11,195 nucleotides of DNA from Candidatus Roizmanbacteria bacterium CG11_big_fil_rev_8_21_14_0_20_36_8 (GTDB taxonomy: Bacteria; Patescibacteriota; Microgenomatia; UBA1406; GWC2-37-13), in the NCBI GenBank assembly GCA_002796045.1, contig PCVM01000077.1, positions 1 through 11,195 of the forward strand, read 5' to 3'. Each line of letters begins with the position of its first letter. The stretch's first letter is position 1. The notes below the pieces were generated by a model. The model was not told where the DNA came from and did no database searches. It worked only from the letters and a program-made list of their open reading frames with translations. Below are positions 1 through 6,992 of the stretch, piece by piece. Both the position numbers and the translations under genes were made by a program.

Positions 1-34
1 TGCGGGCTACCTCCTCGCGAAGACGAAAACGCAA

Positions 35-137
35 CGTCTTTGCGAGCGGAGCGCGGCAATCCACGTCGTCACCGTCCACCGTCTTTGCGAACCCGCCTTT
101 AGTTGCGAGCGAAGCGCGGCAGGTGGCAATCCACGTC
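35..137. repeat. GC-rich dispersed repeat, two near-complete copies and one fragment
   Basis: Copy A (35-67) and copy B (101-137) share the 17-base core TGCGAGCGRAGCGCGGC (41-57 and 104-120, one mismatch) and the tail GGCAATCCACGTC (55-67 and 125-137). Copy B differs by a 7-base insertion, AGGTGGC, at about 121-127, which looks like a small duplication of GGC. A fragment at 81-90 repeats the GTCTTTGCGA of copy A. The region is much more GC-rich than the genes that follow and has no convincing ORF. Similar 'TTGCGAGCGAAGCG...GCAATC' elements occur between genes in many bacteria, including Patescibacteria; that comparison is from memory. Bases 138-194 between the repeat and the first gene hold only the promoter described separately. 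Confidence 0.75.
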
Positions 138-179
138 AAACCACAATCCATACCACGCGCAACATTTTCTGGGCCAATT

Positions 180-188
180 TGGTACTAT
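180..188 (+). promoter_or_regulatory. Extended -10 promoter, predicted leaderless start for the first glycosyltransferase
   Basis: TGGTACTAT fits the extended -10 form TGnTAnnnT. Six bases separate it from the ATG at 195, so with usual -10 to +1 geometry the transcript starts on the A of the start codon. No good -35 hexamer is visible, as is common for extended -10 promoters. It supports ATG 195 over the in-frame GTG at 123. Confidence 0.6.
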
Positions 189-194
189 AGTGTA

Positions 195-1415
195 ATGTCA
201 AAAGATGAAGTCAAACAAAATACTAAAAAAAGGGTTTTAATCGTGATCGGCACTCTGGCAATTGGCGGTGGGGCGGAAAAGGTTGCTGCTACCATAGGGT
301 CAGAATTGACTCGTCGGGGACACGAGGTGCATTTGCTGACGTTTTATGAAGCTCCTCAGACCTATCCATTTTCAGGTATCCTGGCCAGTTTCCATGATCA
401 ACCAAAAAGTCGATTCCATAAAGCGCTACTGATACCCGCCCATGTTTGGAAGATCTATCGCTACGTTAAAAAGCACAAGATTGAATTGACCGTTTCGTTT
501 TTAGAGGAAGCAAATTTTCAGCTTCTAGTCTCTAAAATATTATTTAGGTGGAGTCTGCCAGTGATTGCTTCAGTTCGCAATAACATCGAGAAACGCGAAT
601 GGTTATTTAAATTGGCAACCCGCTTGCTTTACCCATTTGCGAAAAAAGTTGTCAGTGTGACCAAGGCTGTCGAAGAGATATTAAAAACCCAGTTTCATTT
701 AAAAAATATTGTAACCATTTATAATCCACTTGATATAGAGATGATTTCCGAAAAAGCCCAGATACCGTTACCAACGGAATACGCACCACTATTTTCCAGT
801 CATCCAATTTGCATATCAATCGGCCGGTTAATACACCAAAAAGGACAGTGGCATCTGATCCGGGCTTTTGTGGAGGTAAGGCAGGCTCACCCGCAAGCCA
901 AACTAGTTATTTTAGGAGAAGGTGAATACCGCGAGAAGCTGGAGCAACTAATTAGTGATTGCGGTCTTTCCGATTCAGTTTTTCTAATTGGAAAACATGA
1001 AAATGTCTATCAATTCCTGGCGGCGGCTGACGTATTTGCGTTCAGTTCATTATGGGAGGGAATGCCAAATACCATGCTTGAAGCATTGGCGGTTGGACTA
1101 CCAATCGTGTCACCCGATTGTATCAGTGGTCCACGAGAGATTATTGCCCCTGGTTTATCCATTACTAATACAATAGCTTTTCCACACGAAACTGATTTGG
1201 GTGTTTTAACAGTCCCGCTTGAAAATGATACTATTTGGTTTGATTCTAAGACGATTTCGTTGTCAGTCGCTGAGCAACAATTAGCACAAGAAGTTATAAA
1301 GCTATTACATAAGCCACTGACCAAAAATATTAAAGCAGTAACCGCTGCAAAAAATACTTATTCTATATTAAAAACAGTGGATGCTTGGGAGCAATTAATT
1401 ATTAAAGAAAGATAA
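195..1415 (+). CDS. GT4-family glycosyltransferase (GT-B fold)
   Basis: This is a predicted retaining glycosyltransferase that adds a sugar from a nucleotide donor to a growing lipid-linked oligosaccharide at the cytoplasmic face. From ATG 195 it is 406 aa, normal for GT4. The N-terminal Rossmann domain starts with a VLIVIGTLAIGGGAEKV-type glycine loop (about 14-30). The C-terminal domain opens with SIGRL near 208 and has the donor-binding E-x7-E motif in WEGMPNTMLEA (E288, E296), followed by a SGPREII segment seen in PglJ/AmsD-like GT4 enzymes. The frame is open upstream to a GTG at 123, but that 24-residue extension is encoded by the dispersed repeat and lies upstream of the promoter, so I reject it. 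The next gene starts 10 bp downstream. The family is certain; donor and acceptor cannot be read from the sequence. Confidence 0.92.
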   Translation: MSKDEVKQNTKKRVLIVIGTLAIGGGAEKVAATIGSELTRRGHEVHLLTFYEAPQTYPFSGILASFHDQPKSRFHKALLIPAHVWKIYRYVKKHKIELTVSFLEEANFQLLVSKILFRWSLPVIASVRNNIEKREWLFKLATRLLYPFAKKVVSVTKAVEEILKTQFHLKNIVTIYNPLDIEMISEKAQIPLPTEYAPLFSSHPICISIGRLIHQKGQWHLIRAFVEVRQAHPQAKLVILGEGEYREKLEQLISDCGLSDSVFLIGKHENVYQFLAAADVFAFSSLWEGMPNTMLEALAVGLPIVSPDCISGPREIIAPGLSITNTIAFPHETDLGVLTVPLENDTIWFDSKTISLSVAEQQLAQEVIKLLHKPLTKNIKAVTAAKNTYSILKTVDAWEQLIIKER

Positions 1416-1425
1416 CTGATTTATA

Positions 1426-2586
1426 ATGACAAAAATTTTTAAATCGGTTTATTTCAATGTGCGGACTAGCAGTCGCGAGCGAATGTGGGACACAGCTAGA
1501 CATGCTAGTCGCGTTTGTACCCCAATCTTGCCGGCAGTAAAACAGCAGACATCACTGGCTCGCTCGGCTTCATATAAAACTGCTCGGTTTTCGATTATGG
1601 TCAAATTGAAGCAATTTGTAAGATTGTTTCCACTCATTAATCATCAAGCGGTGCCGGGGGCAGAAACTGCAGATTTGCTCTATATGTGGGGCGCTTTTCC
1701 AAAGATGACCAACCAGCCGTTTGTGATAGAACTAGATAATCCATTTGTATTAAGTTATTACAGCCAGCGTTTTTTCAACTGGCGGCTACTGGCCATTAAA
1801 CGAAAATTACGGCGAGCAAATTACATTACCTACTTGTCCGAGACAGCCCGTAATCATACCTTGGAATTGATTGGACCAGAATTTGCGGAAAAAAGTAAGG
1901 TTCTACCACCGTTTATGGATAAAAATTATCTCTACAATAAACGGCCAGGAGATGGGATAGTCAGATTTCTGTTTGTGGGTTTGGGATTTAGACGCAAAGG
2001 AGGACCAGAGTTACTTAAGGCTTTTGCCGCCCTGCCTAATGAAAATGCTCAGTTAACTATAGTAGCGCCTGTGCCCGAGGAAGTGAAATCAGCTTATGCT
2101 TATGATAAGCGGATTATTTTCTTGCCACCACAACCCCGAGAGGTGTTATTTACCAAATTGTATCCCGAGTCAGATATTTTTGTTTTTCCATCAATTTTGG
2201 AGACACTCGGGGTGGTGATATTGGAAGCACTCTCTTTTGGCATGGGTATTATTACCACAGATTCATACGCTACTCCAGAAATGGTCAAAAATGATGTGAA
2301 TGGACGGCTACTTTCGCACCCTTTTCTTAAAAAAACTCTATTAAATGGGGTTCCCACAATTGATTGTGTAACAATTCCGCGAGATGAATTTACTGCCAAA
2401 TACCAGCAGGACGAGCATTTTTATGAAACTTTATCCAGCGATACTTTAACGGCGATGACCGAAGCCATGAATCAAACTAAGGTATGGCAAGACGCCAGCA
2501 TCGAGCTATTTGATCGGCGTTTTTCACCTGATTTATGGGAGCAAAAACTAGTCGAGATATTGTCGCCAGTCTCTACTGATGCTTAA
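1426..2586 (+). CDS. GT4-family glycosyltransferase
   Basis: Predicted 386-aa GT-B glycosyltransferase acting in the same glycan pathway. The C-terminal half is clearest: FLFVGLGFRRKGG near 181-193 is the loop and strand that open the donor domain, and the E-x7-E motif lies in SILETLGVVILEA (E259, E267). The N-terminal acceptor domain (about 1-175) is diverged and starts with a basic, Arg/Ser-rich stretch instead of a clear glycine-rich loop. The ATG lies 10 bp after the previous stop, with no Shine-Dalgarno beyond a weak, distant GAAAG and no own -10 at the spacing seen at other genes here, so it is probably co-transcribed with the gene before it. A stretch at about 300-345 has an unusual insertion between the E-x7-E helix and the C-terminal helix. 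Substrate unknown. Confidence 0.9.
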   Translation: MTKIFKSVYFNVRTSSRERMWDTARHASRVCTPILPAVKQQTSLARSASYKTARFSIMVKLKQFVRLFPLINHQAVPGAETADLLYMWGAFPKMTNQPFVIELDNPFVLSYYSQRFFNWRLLAIKRKLRRANYITYLSETARNHTLELIGPEFAEKSKVLPPFMDKNYLYNKRPGDGIVRFLFVGLGFRRKGGPELLKAFAALPNENAQLTIVAPVPEEVKSAYAYDKRIIFLPPQPREVLFTKLYPESDIFVFPSILETLGVVILEALSFGMGIITTDSYATPEMVKNDVNGRLLSHPFLKKTLLNGVPTIDCVTIPRDEFTAKYQQDEHFYETLSSDTLTAMTEAMNQTKVWQDASIELFDRRFSPDLWEQKLVEILSPVSTDA

Positions 2587-2632
2587 TTATTGCTGCACAA
2601 TCTTTTATAAATGGTAACCATTGTGCAATAAT
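2586..2632 (+). promoter_or_regulatory. Intergenic inverted repeat with nested palindrome
   Basis: ATTATTG/CACAAT (2586-2592 and 2596-2601, split by a 3-base CTG bulge) pairs with ATTGTGCAATAAT (2620-2632), giving 13 base pairs around an 18-base loop. The loop contains most of a second perfect palindrome, ATGGTAACCAT (2611-2621). There is no T-run after it, so it is not a standard intrinsic terminator. It could be an mRNA structure or a protein-binding site between the second and third genes. The 3' arm also contains TGCAATAAT (2624-2632), a possible weak extended -10 for the next gene. Confidence 0.4.
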
Positions 2633-2653
2633 GAGCCACATATCCAACTATAT

Positions 2654-3601
2654 ATGAACACCCCTGCCCCCGTCCTTTTGGAAAAAATACTAGCGACTGA
2701 ACGTAGGGTGTTGGCATACTCTAGTGTAGCCGGTAGTTTTTGGGAGAAAAAATTTCGGCGTCTATTTCAACTTCACTACAAGTACGTTATTTTTTTTATT
2801 TGTAAATTATTGAACCTGCCGATTAAAAAGACCGTCACTTTGTTTTGGGGAGAAAAAATTACTGTACCATTTAATGATATCGCTATCAGTAATCTTTATT
2901 ATTTTGGATGTTTAAGTAAGAAAGAATTGCCGTTAATAAAATATTTAATCAAGCATTTGAAAGTCGACGATGTATTTTACGATATTGGCGCTAATTATGG
3001 TTTCTACACACATTTGTCTAAGGAAATTATTACTTCTGGTTCCTGCCATCTATTTGAACCAAACGAGCGAGTATTTTCGTATGTAGCGCGAAATATGGCA
3101 GTAGTACCGCCAGTGGTGTTGAATAATTGCGCCGTTTCAGATAATAACGGGACACTTGATTTCTACCGGGAAGTTGACAATGGGTCAAGTGGTACGGGTA
3201 CGACCAAGGCCGATGTGACAAAATCCTGGCGACGTCACTATACAAAGACGAGAGTTAATAGCCAAACGCTAGATACGTATATAACGAATCATCCGGTGCC
3301 AACTATCATGAAGCTCGATGTTGAAGGGGCGGAAATAAATGTTCTTAAGGGCGCGGTTCAATTGCTTGAAACTTATCAGCCGACAATAGCAATGGAGGTG
3401 TGGTCAGGCAAGAAGGGGGCTGACCATTCAGAGCCCGCTGTAGCATTTTTATTGGAGCGAGGATATTTAGCATACAGGCTTGATGGGGAAGGAGGAGCAC
3501 ATCTGGTCGCCGATGTTGACACGTCAGCAATTGCCTCTAGTCTACAAAATTTTCTTTTTCAGAAACCGGTCACTTCGTTGTCTACAGAATCACTTGAGTA
3601 A
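2654..3601 (+). CDS. FkbM-family SAM-dependent methyltransferase
   Basis: Predicted O-methyltransferase of the FkbM type, using S-adenosylmethionine to methylate a sugar hydroxyl (inferred from context; FkbM relatives act on polyketides and glycans). From ATG 2654 it has 315 aa. The SAM-binding loop is DIGANYGFY starting at about 110, the acidic-loop strand is LFEPNE, and the family hallmark KLDVEGAEINVLKG lies near 220-233. The N-terminal 100 residues carry a hydrophobic patch (YVIFFICKLL) that may touch the membrane. An in-frame TTG at 2621 would add 11 residues but sits inside the 3' arm of the inverted repeat, so ATG 2654 is preferred with moderate certainty. The gene ends 8 bp from the convergent methyltransferase gene. 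Confidence 0.9.
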   Translation: MNTPAPVLLEKILATERRVLAYSSVAGSFWEKKFRRLFQLHYKYVIFFICKLLNLPIKKTVTLFWGEKITVPFNDIAISNLYYFGCLSKKELPLIKYLIKHLKVDDVFYDIGANYGFYTHLSKEIITSGSCHLFEPNERVFSYVARNMAVVPPVVLNNCAVSDNNGTLDFYREVDNGSSGTGTTKADVTKSWRRHYTKTRVNSQTLDTYITNHPVPTIMKLDVEGAEINVLKGAVQLLETYQPTIAMEVWSGKKGADHSEPAVAFLLERGYLAYRLDGEGGAHLVADVDTSAIASSLQNFLFQKPVTSLSTESLE

Positions 3602-3609
3602 TTAGATAA

Positions 3610-4329
3610 TCAGGCAGACACTTCTGAAGCGCGCAGTCGCATCAGTTTTCCTTCTTCAAAAATAATTTGTACGTCAGCGAAGTGCTTCTTAATTTCTTCC
3701 AGTCCGCCAGATTCTTTGCGGACGTCGATAATAAGGACGCCGTTATCAGTCAAGGATTTCTTAACTGGTTCAATATAGGTACTGACCGGGTAGTGAAATC
3801 CCCAAGAAATAAATGAGGTAATGAGATCGTATTTATTTGGACCAAAACAGTTAGTTGGAATGTCGGCATCGTGCAAGATAATATGTTCCGTCGGAACACC
3901 GCTTGCCAATAATGTATCTTTTGCAATTTCAAGTGAGTTATAGAAGGGGGTAGAATCTTCAAAACCATAGTAAATAGTTTCCTCCACTTTGGTTTTGTCA
4001 AGCAAGTTAACTTCAATTTTATGCGCATAGTGGCGACTGAGGAAAATATCTATCCCTCCGATACCGGAACCAATATCAAGAAGTCTGGTAGCATTGGCTG
4101 GTAAATAGCCATTAATATTATCGTAGTCACGTTTTATATCTGCCTCGAAGGCTCGGGCGACACTGCCGCCAAATATCGATGCTTGAAGTTTAAGTAGAAT
4201 CGACTGGCCCACTGGCAGTCGCTTGGCTAATTTGCCTAGATTAGTATAGGTTGCATTATTAGTCAGGTATTCTGTTCTTTGCAGTATAATGTAGGTAATG
4301 GCTTGCTTGGGAATGATGATTTTAGACAT
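3610..4329 (-). CDS. Class I SAM-dependent methyltransferase
   Basis: Predicted 239-aa Rossmann-fold methyltransferase. Motif I is LLDIGSGIGGIDIFLS (DIGSGIGG at 85-92), the ribose-binding acidic residue is probably D111 in LLDKTK, motif II is in HDADIP (153-158), and the motif III to IV region is KYDLITSFISWGFHYP (166-181). The first 80 residues form a helical N-terminal cap, probably for substrate binding. It is the only minus-strand gene between two plus-strand operons and has its own near-leaderless promoter. Its 3' end is 8 bp from the FkbM gene stop. The target may be a sugar, a lipid or a small metabolite; the sequence does not decide, and the glycan role is inferred from neighbours only. 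Confidence 0.85.
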   Translation of the reverse strand: MSKIIIPKQAITYIILQRTEYLTNNATYTNLGKLAKRLPVGQSILLKLQASIFGGSVARAFEADIKRDYDNINGYLPANATRLLDIGSGIGGIDIFLSRHYAHKIEVNLLDKTKVEETIYYGFEDSTPFYNSLEIAKDTLLASGVPTEHIILHDADIPTNCFGPNKYDLITSFISWGFHYPVSTYIEPVKKSLTDNGVLIIDVRKESGGLEEIKKHFADVQIIFEEGKLMRLRASEVSA

Positions 4330-4338
4330 ATGCTCACC

Positions 4339-4347
4339 ATAATATCA
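4339..4347 (-). promoter_or_regulatory. Extended -10 promoter for the minus-strand methyltransferase
   Basis: On the minus strand TGATATTAT is followed by nine bases and the ATG at 4329. The predicted transcription start is about 4332, giving a leader of about 3 nt. A GGTGAG sequence lies within those nine bases, but almost all of it would be upstream of the predicted start, so it probably does not act as a ribosome site. Confidence 0.55.
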
Positions 4348-4396
4348 TCCTTGCTACTTTTATCGAACCTATCCACCCTTGATAATTTTAACCCAG

Positions 4397-4402
4397 TTTA
4401 AT
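4397..4402 (+). promoter_or_regulatory. Possible -10 box for the second plus-strand operon
   Basis: TTTAAT (one mismatch to TATAAT) lies six bases before the ATG at 4409, the same spacing as at the first gene, so a leaderless start is possible. It lacks the TGn extension. A TTGATA at 4379-4384 resembles a -35 but is only 12 bases away, too close for normal pairing. The 79-bp region 4330-4408 must hold divergent promoters for both neighbours. Confidence 0.35.
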
Positions 4403-4408
4403 TAATAC

Positions 4409-5497
4409 ATGAAAAAAGTTTTTCTTATAATTCCGAGTTTTGCCGGCGGGGGTGCCGAACGGGTGTTTATTAGCCTCGCCACCCATTTACACAATAACTA
4501 CCATGTTGAATTTGAGGTGACTTTAGTGGTGTTTTCTGGCAGAGGACCGCTTCTTACCCAAGTACCGCCAACTGTGCGACTAATTGATCTGCAGTCTATC
4601 CGTGCCAGACAGTCGCTTTTTAGTCTATTTTGGTTATGCAAGCGTGAGCGTCCTGATGTGGTGCTTACGACCATGCAAGCCAGCATCAGCTTTTTTATTG
4701 TACAATTGTTCTGGCGCAAATCAGTCCAATGGGTGTGCCGGCTTGAAAACCCAGTTAGCATCACCTTAAAAAAGATGGAAAGCTTCTCGGTGTGGCTCTT
4801 TGCTCAAGCTTTACGAGCTTGTGACCAGGTGGTGGCGCTTAATCAAGCGATGGCGCAAGATGTGGTTAAAGTTCTTAGTCTTAAACCAGCAAAAATAGTT
4901 GTCATTCCGAATCCAATTGATGTGGTGCAAGTACGGTTGCAAAGTACTGTGCCGATAGTACCTCTCATACACCCAGCGCTCATCGCTTGTGGGCGATTGA
5001 CACCCCAAAAGAATTTTACAGATAGCATTTTGGTGTTTCTGTTGATTCTCGACAAATATCCAGCAGCTCATTTATATATTATTGGTGAAGGCAGTGAACG
5101 ACCAATTTTAGAAGCATTAATCACAAAGCATGATATAAAAGATAAGGTGACTCTGATGGGATTTATTGATAATCCATATCCATATTTTGTCGCCTCGGAT
5201 GTATTTTTACTAACCTCAAAGTGGGAAGGTTTTGGAAATGTAATTGTGGAAGCCATGGCGTGTCAAACACCCGTCGTCAGTTATGATTGTCCAACCGGCC
5301 CGCGTGATATCCTCGAGGGTGGTCGTTATGGGGAGCTCGTCCCTATTGGTGACATACAGGCATTTGCTACTGCTGTAGATCGAATTCTGGCCACGCCGTT
5401 CTCGCCTGAACTTATATCAGCGCGTGCTGATAATTACGCGGTATCTACTATAATCAAACAGTATAAAGAACTTTTTATCACTTCTCGTCATGTCTAA
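4409..5497 (+). CDS. GT4-family glycosyltransferase, PglJ/AmsD-like
   Basis: Predicted 362-aa retaining glycosyltransferase (GT-B fold). The N-terminal glycine-rich loop is FAGGGAERV (11-19). The donor domain begins at ACGRLTPQKNF (about 193) and has the E-x7-E motif in WEGFGNVIVEA (E273, E281), followed by SYDCPTGPRDIL. This last motif is typical of GT4 enzymes that extend undecaprenyl-diphosphate-linked oligosaccharides by N-acetylhexosamine or hexose. Its organisation matches that of the GT4 enzyme at 195-1415, so the two may be old paralogs. It is the first gene of the 4409-8036 plus-strand run and its last 8 bp overlap the kinase gene start, suggesting translational coupling. No Shine-Dalgarno is visible. 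Confidence 0.92.
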   Translation: MKKVFLIIPSFAGGGAERVFISLATHLHNNYHVEFEVTLVVFSGRGPLLTQVPPTVRLIDLQSIRARQSLFSLFWLCKRERPDVVLTTMQASISFFIVQLFWRKSVQWVCRLENPVSITLKKMESFSVWLFAQALRACDQVVALNQAMAQDVVKVLSLKPAKIVVIPNPIDVVQVRLQSTVPIVPLIHPALIACGRLTPQKNFTDSILVFLLILDKYPAAHLYIIGEGSERPILEALITKHDIKDKVTLMGFIDNPYPYFVASDVFLLTSKWEGFGNVIVEAMACQTPVVSYDCPTGPRDILEGGRYGELVPIGDIQAFATAVDRILATPFSPELISARADNYAVSTIIKQYKELFITSRHV

Positions 5498-6185
5498 CTA
5501 CCCTCCACCATTATATGTTGAATGTGTTGGCTTGCCCGGATCAGGGAAGACAACGTTGGTGACTGAGCTTTTGGCACACGTTCGGGAGCCAGAGTCAGTC
5601 GTTACGAGACAACCATTTTTTTCAACTAAATCATTGGGAAAGAAAATCCTACTAGCATACTCCCTCAGTTTACGCTTTGGGATTCCATATCTCACAGCTG
5701 GTTGGCGATGTTTTGGTCTTTCGGGTATCATCTCACGGCCATTTCTGCGTTCTTATTCGGAGTATATTGCGCTTCACCAAGTACGAATGATTAATCCAAC
5801 CACACTCGTCATTTATGACCAAGGGCCGGTGACGTCGGCTATTTGGCTGTCGATACAACAGAAAATCCCTAAAGAACGAGTGCATAAATTCTTGCAACGC
5901 GTTGCTATTTCGCCGGCGCTTTATGTCTATCTGGACATTTCTCCAGCCTTGTCATACGAAAGGTGTCAGGGAAGGGCCAAAAATAACGACACGATTATGA
6001 CATTTACAGCCAACCGCGCTGATGAAATCTTAAATTCATTCGCTCTTTATTACGAATATCATTTTAGTCAAATACAAAATCCATCAGGAATGGTATTGAG
6101 GTTAAATGCCGAAGAATCTATGGGGGAAAATGTGACCAGACTCATCACTGAACTGTCGTCTCGTCTCCCCGGCGTTTTTAAGTGA
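5490..6185 (+). CDS. P-loop kinase, thymidylate/deoxynucleoside kinase-like fold
   Basis: Predicted 231-aa ATP-dependent small-molecule kinase. A Walker A motif GLPGSGKT (14-21) follows the first strand. IYDQGPVTS (108-116) matches the position of the DR-type substrate and Mg motif of thymidylate-kinase-like enzymes, and VYLDISPALSYERCQGRAK (146-164) resembles the LID and adenine-strand region of that superfamily. It is not a canonical Tmk: the usual DRY/F is DQG and the N-terminal part up to residue 105 is long and aromatic. The start overlaps the preceding glycosyltransferase by 8 bp (5490-5497). Its place inside a glycan cluster suggests phosphorylation of a sugar, a nucleotide-sugar precursor or a lipid carrier, but this is an inference and a nucleotide substrate is not excluded. 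Confidence 0.8.
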   Translation: MSNYPPPLYVECVGLPGSGKTTLVTELLAHVREPESVVTRQPFFSTKSLGKKILLAYSLSLRFGIPYLTAGWRCFGLSGIISRPFLRSYSEYIALHQVRMINPTTLVIYDQGPVTSAIWLSIQQKIPKERVHKFLQRVAISPALYVYLDISPALSYERCQGRAKNNDTIMTFTANRADEILNSFALYYEYHFSQIQNPSGMVLRLNAEESMGENVTRLITELSSRLPGVFK

Positions 6186-6223
6186 TGTCGGTTACCCTCG
6201 TTCCTTTACTTTTATTTTAAATC

Positions 6224-6232
6224 TGAAATAAT
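6224..6232 (+). promoter_or_regulatory. Weak candidate extended -10 ahead of the second class I methyltransferase
   Basis: TGAAATAAT (TGn plus AATAAT) is preceded by a TTTACT at 6205-6210 with a 16-base spacer, a plausible -35. The predicted start is near 6239, leaving a leader of about 11 nt before ATG 6250. The 64-bp gap 6186-6249 shows no terminator, so the gene may also be read from upstream. Confidence 0.3.
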
Positions 6233-6249
6233 CAACCAGTCACAAAAAT

Positions 6250-6990
6250 ATGTATTCTCTCAAAAACAAAGACATAGGCACAAATTACAACAGTTCAATT
6301 CCACAAGGGCAGTATAAAAATGATTACGAGTTTAATCGTTGGTCAATTAGGCCGCGTAATCGGGCTGAATACTATATGACCTATTTATCAATAAAGGAAC
6401 ACCTTGACGGGGTATCATTCACATCCTGTCTTGAACTGGGACCGGGACCAGGGACTTGGACGCGCCTCTTGTATCGTGCCAATCGTGCCGCCGAGTTTGA
6501 TCTGGTAGACGTTTCGGAGGCTATGCATGAACAGTTTAGGTTAGAAATGCGCGAGAGCGGCAACGTACGGTATCAGGTGTCCGATATTATGAAGTACGAA
6601 CCGAGGAAGGCATATGATCTGTTCTTCTCCTCTCGGGCAGTGGAGTATCTGGAAGACAAAGTGGCTTTTTTTACTAAATTAGCAACCATTATTGCTGTTG
6701 GGGGAACTGGTATCATTGTGACCAAGAACCCGAAACAAGGGGTGCGCAAAACCACAGAGCCACTACATCAAGGTCAGATTGCGATGCCGGAAATGAAACA
6801 ATACTTAGAGCAACACGGCTTTTCTGATATTCATTTTTATCCGGTCGTATTCCGCATACCGATCATTAGCCGCTTCACCTCACTCTTGTCTGAATACTTA
6901 TTTGAACAACACATTAATAAGACAATTGATCATACTGCCACCAACCGTATCATTGAGAGCTACTTGGTAACTTTCAAAAATAAGGGATAA
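6250..6990 (+). CDS. Class I SAM-dependent methyltransferase
   Basis: Predicted 246-aa methyltransferase. Motif I is LELGPGPGTWTRLL (61-74). The acidic ribose-binding residue is D87 in VDVSEAM, SDIMKYEP (111-118) covers motif II, and YDLFFSSRAVEYLEDK (122-137) is motif III/IV, with the E/D-rich end common in UbiE-like enzymes. GTGIIVTKNP (152-161) is the post-motif strand. An RWSIRPRNRAEYYMTY segment (30-45) ahead of the Rossmann core may form a substrate cap. It lies 64 bp after the kinase and 2 bp before the next gene. The methyl acceptor is unknown; glycan or glycolipid modification is inferred from the neighbourhood. Confidence 0.87.
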   Translation: MYSLKNKDIGTNYNSSIPQGQYKNDYEFNRWSIRPRNRAEYYMTYLSIKEHLDGVSFTSCLELGPGPGTWTRLLYRANRAAEFDLVDVSEAMHEQFRLEMRESGNVRYQVSDIMKYEPRKAYDLFFSSRAVEYLEDKVAFFTKLATIIAVGGTGIIVTKNPKQGVRKTTEPLHQGQIAMPEMKQYLEQHGFSDIHFYPVVFRIPIISRFTSLLSEYLFEQHINKTIDHTATNRIIESYLVTFKNKG

Positions 6991-6992
6991 TT

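Noticed and set aside
1..140. CRISPR array at the left edge
   Set aside because: Only two copies plus a fragment, unequal in length because of an insertion, with irregular spacing and no cas genes in view.
123..194. N-terminal extension of the first glycosyltransferase from GTG 123
   Set aside because: It is encoded by the dispersed repeat, lies upstream of a good extended -10 box, and the GT4 domain is complete from ATG 195.
1010..1324. 104-codon minus-strand open frame
   Set aside because: It lies wholly inside the conserved donor domain of the GT4 gene and its translation shows no family features; an antisense shadow.
2586..2632. Intrinsic terminator after the second glycosyltransferase
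   Set aside because: The stem is AT-rich, bulged and has an 18-base loop, and no T-run follows on either strand.
4498..5071. Several open frames of 60-90 codons on both strands within the third GT4 gene
   Set aside because: They are low-complexity Cys/Arg/His-rich translations overlapping a clearly conserved gene, with no promoter or ribosome site of their own.
6183..6185. TGA read as glycine (code 25)
   Set aside because: TGA ends the kinase, the flippase and the first FkbM gene at sensible protein lengths, one of them in an ATGA overlap with the next start, so TGA is a normal stop here.
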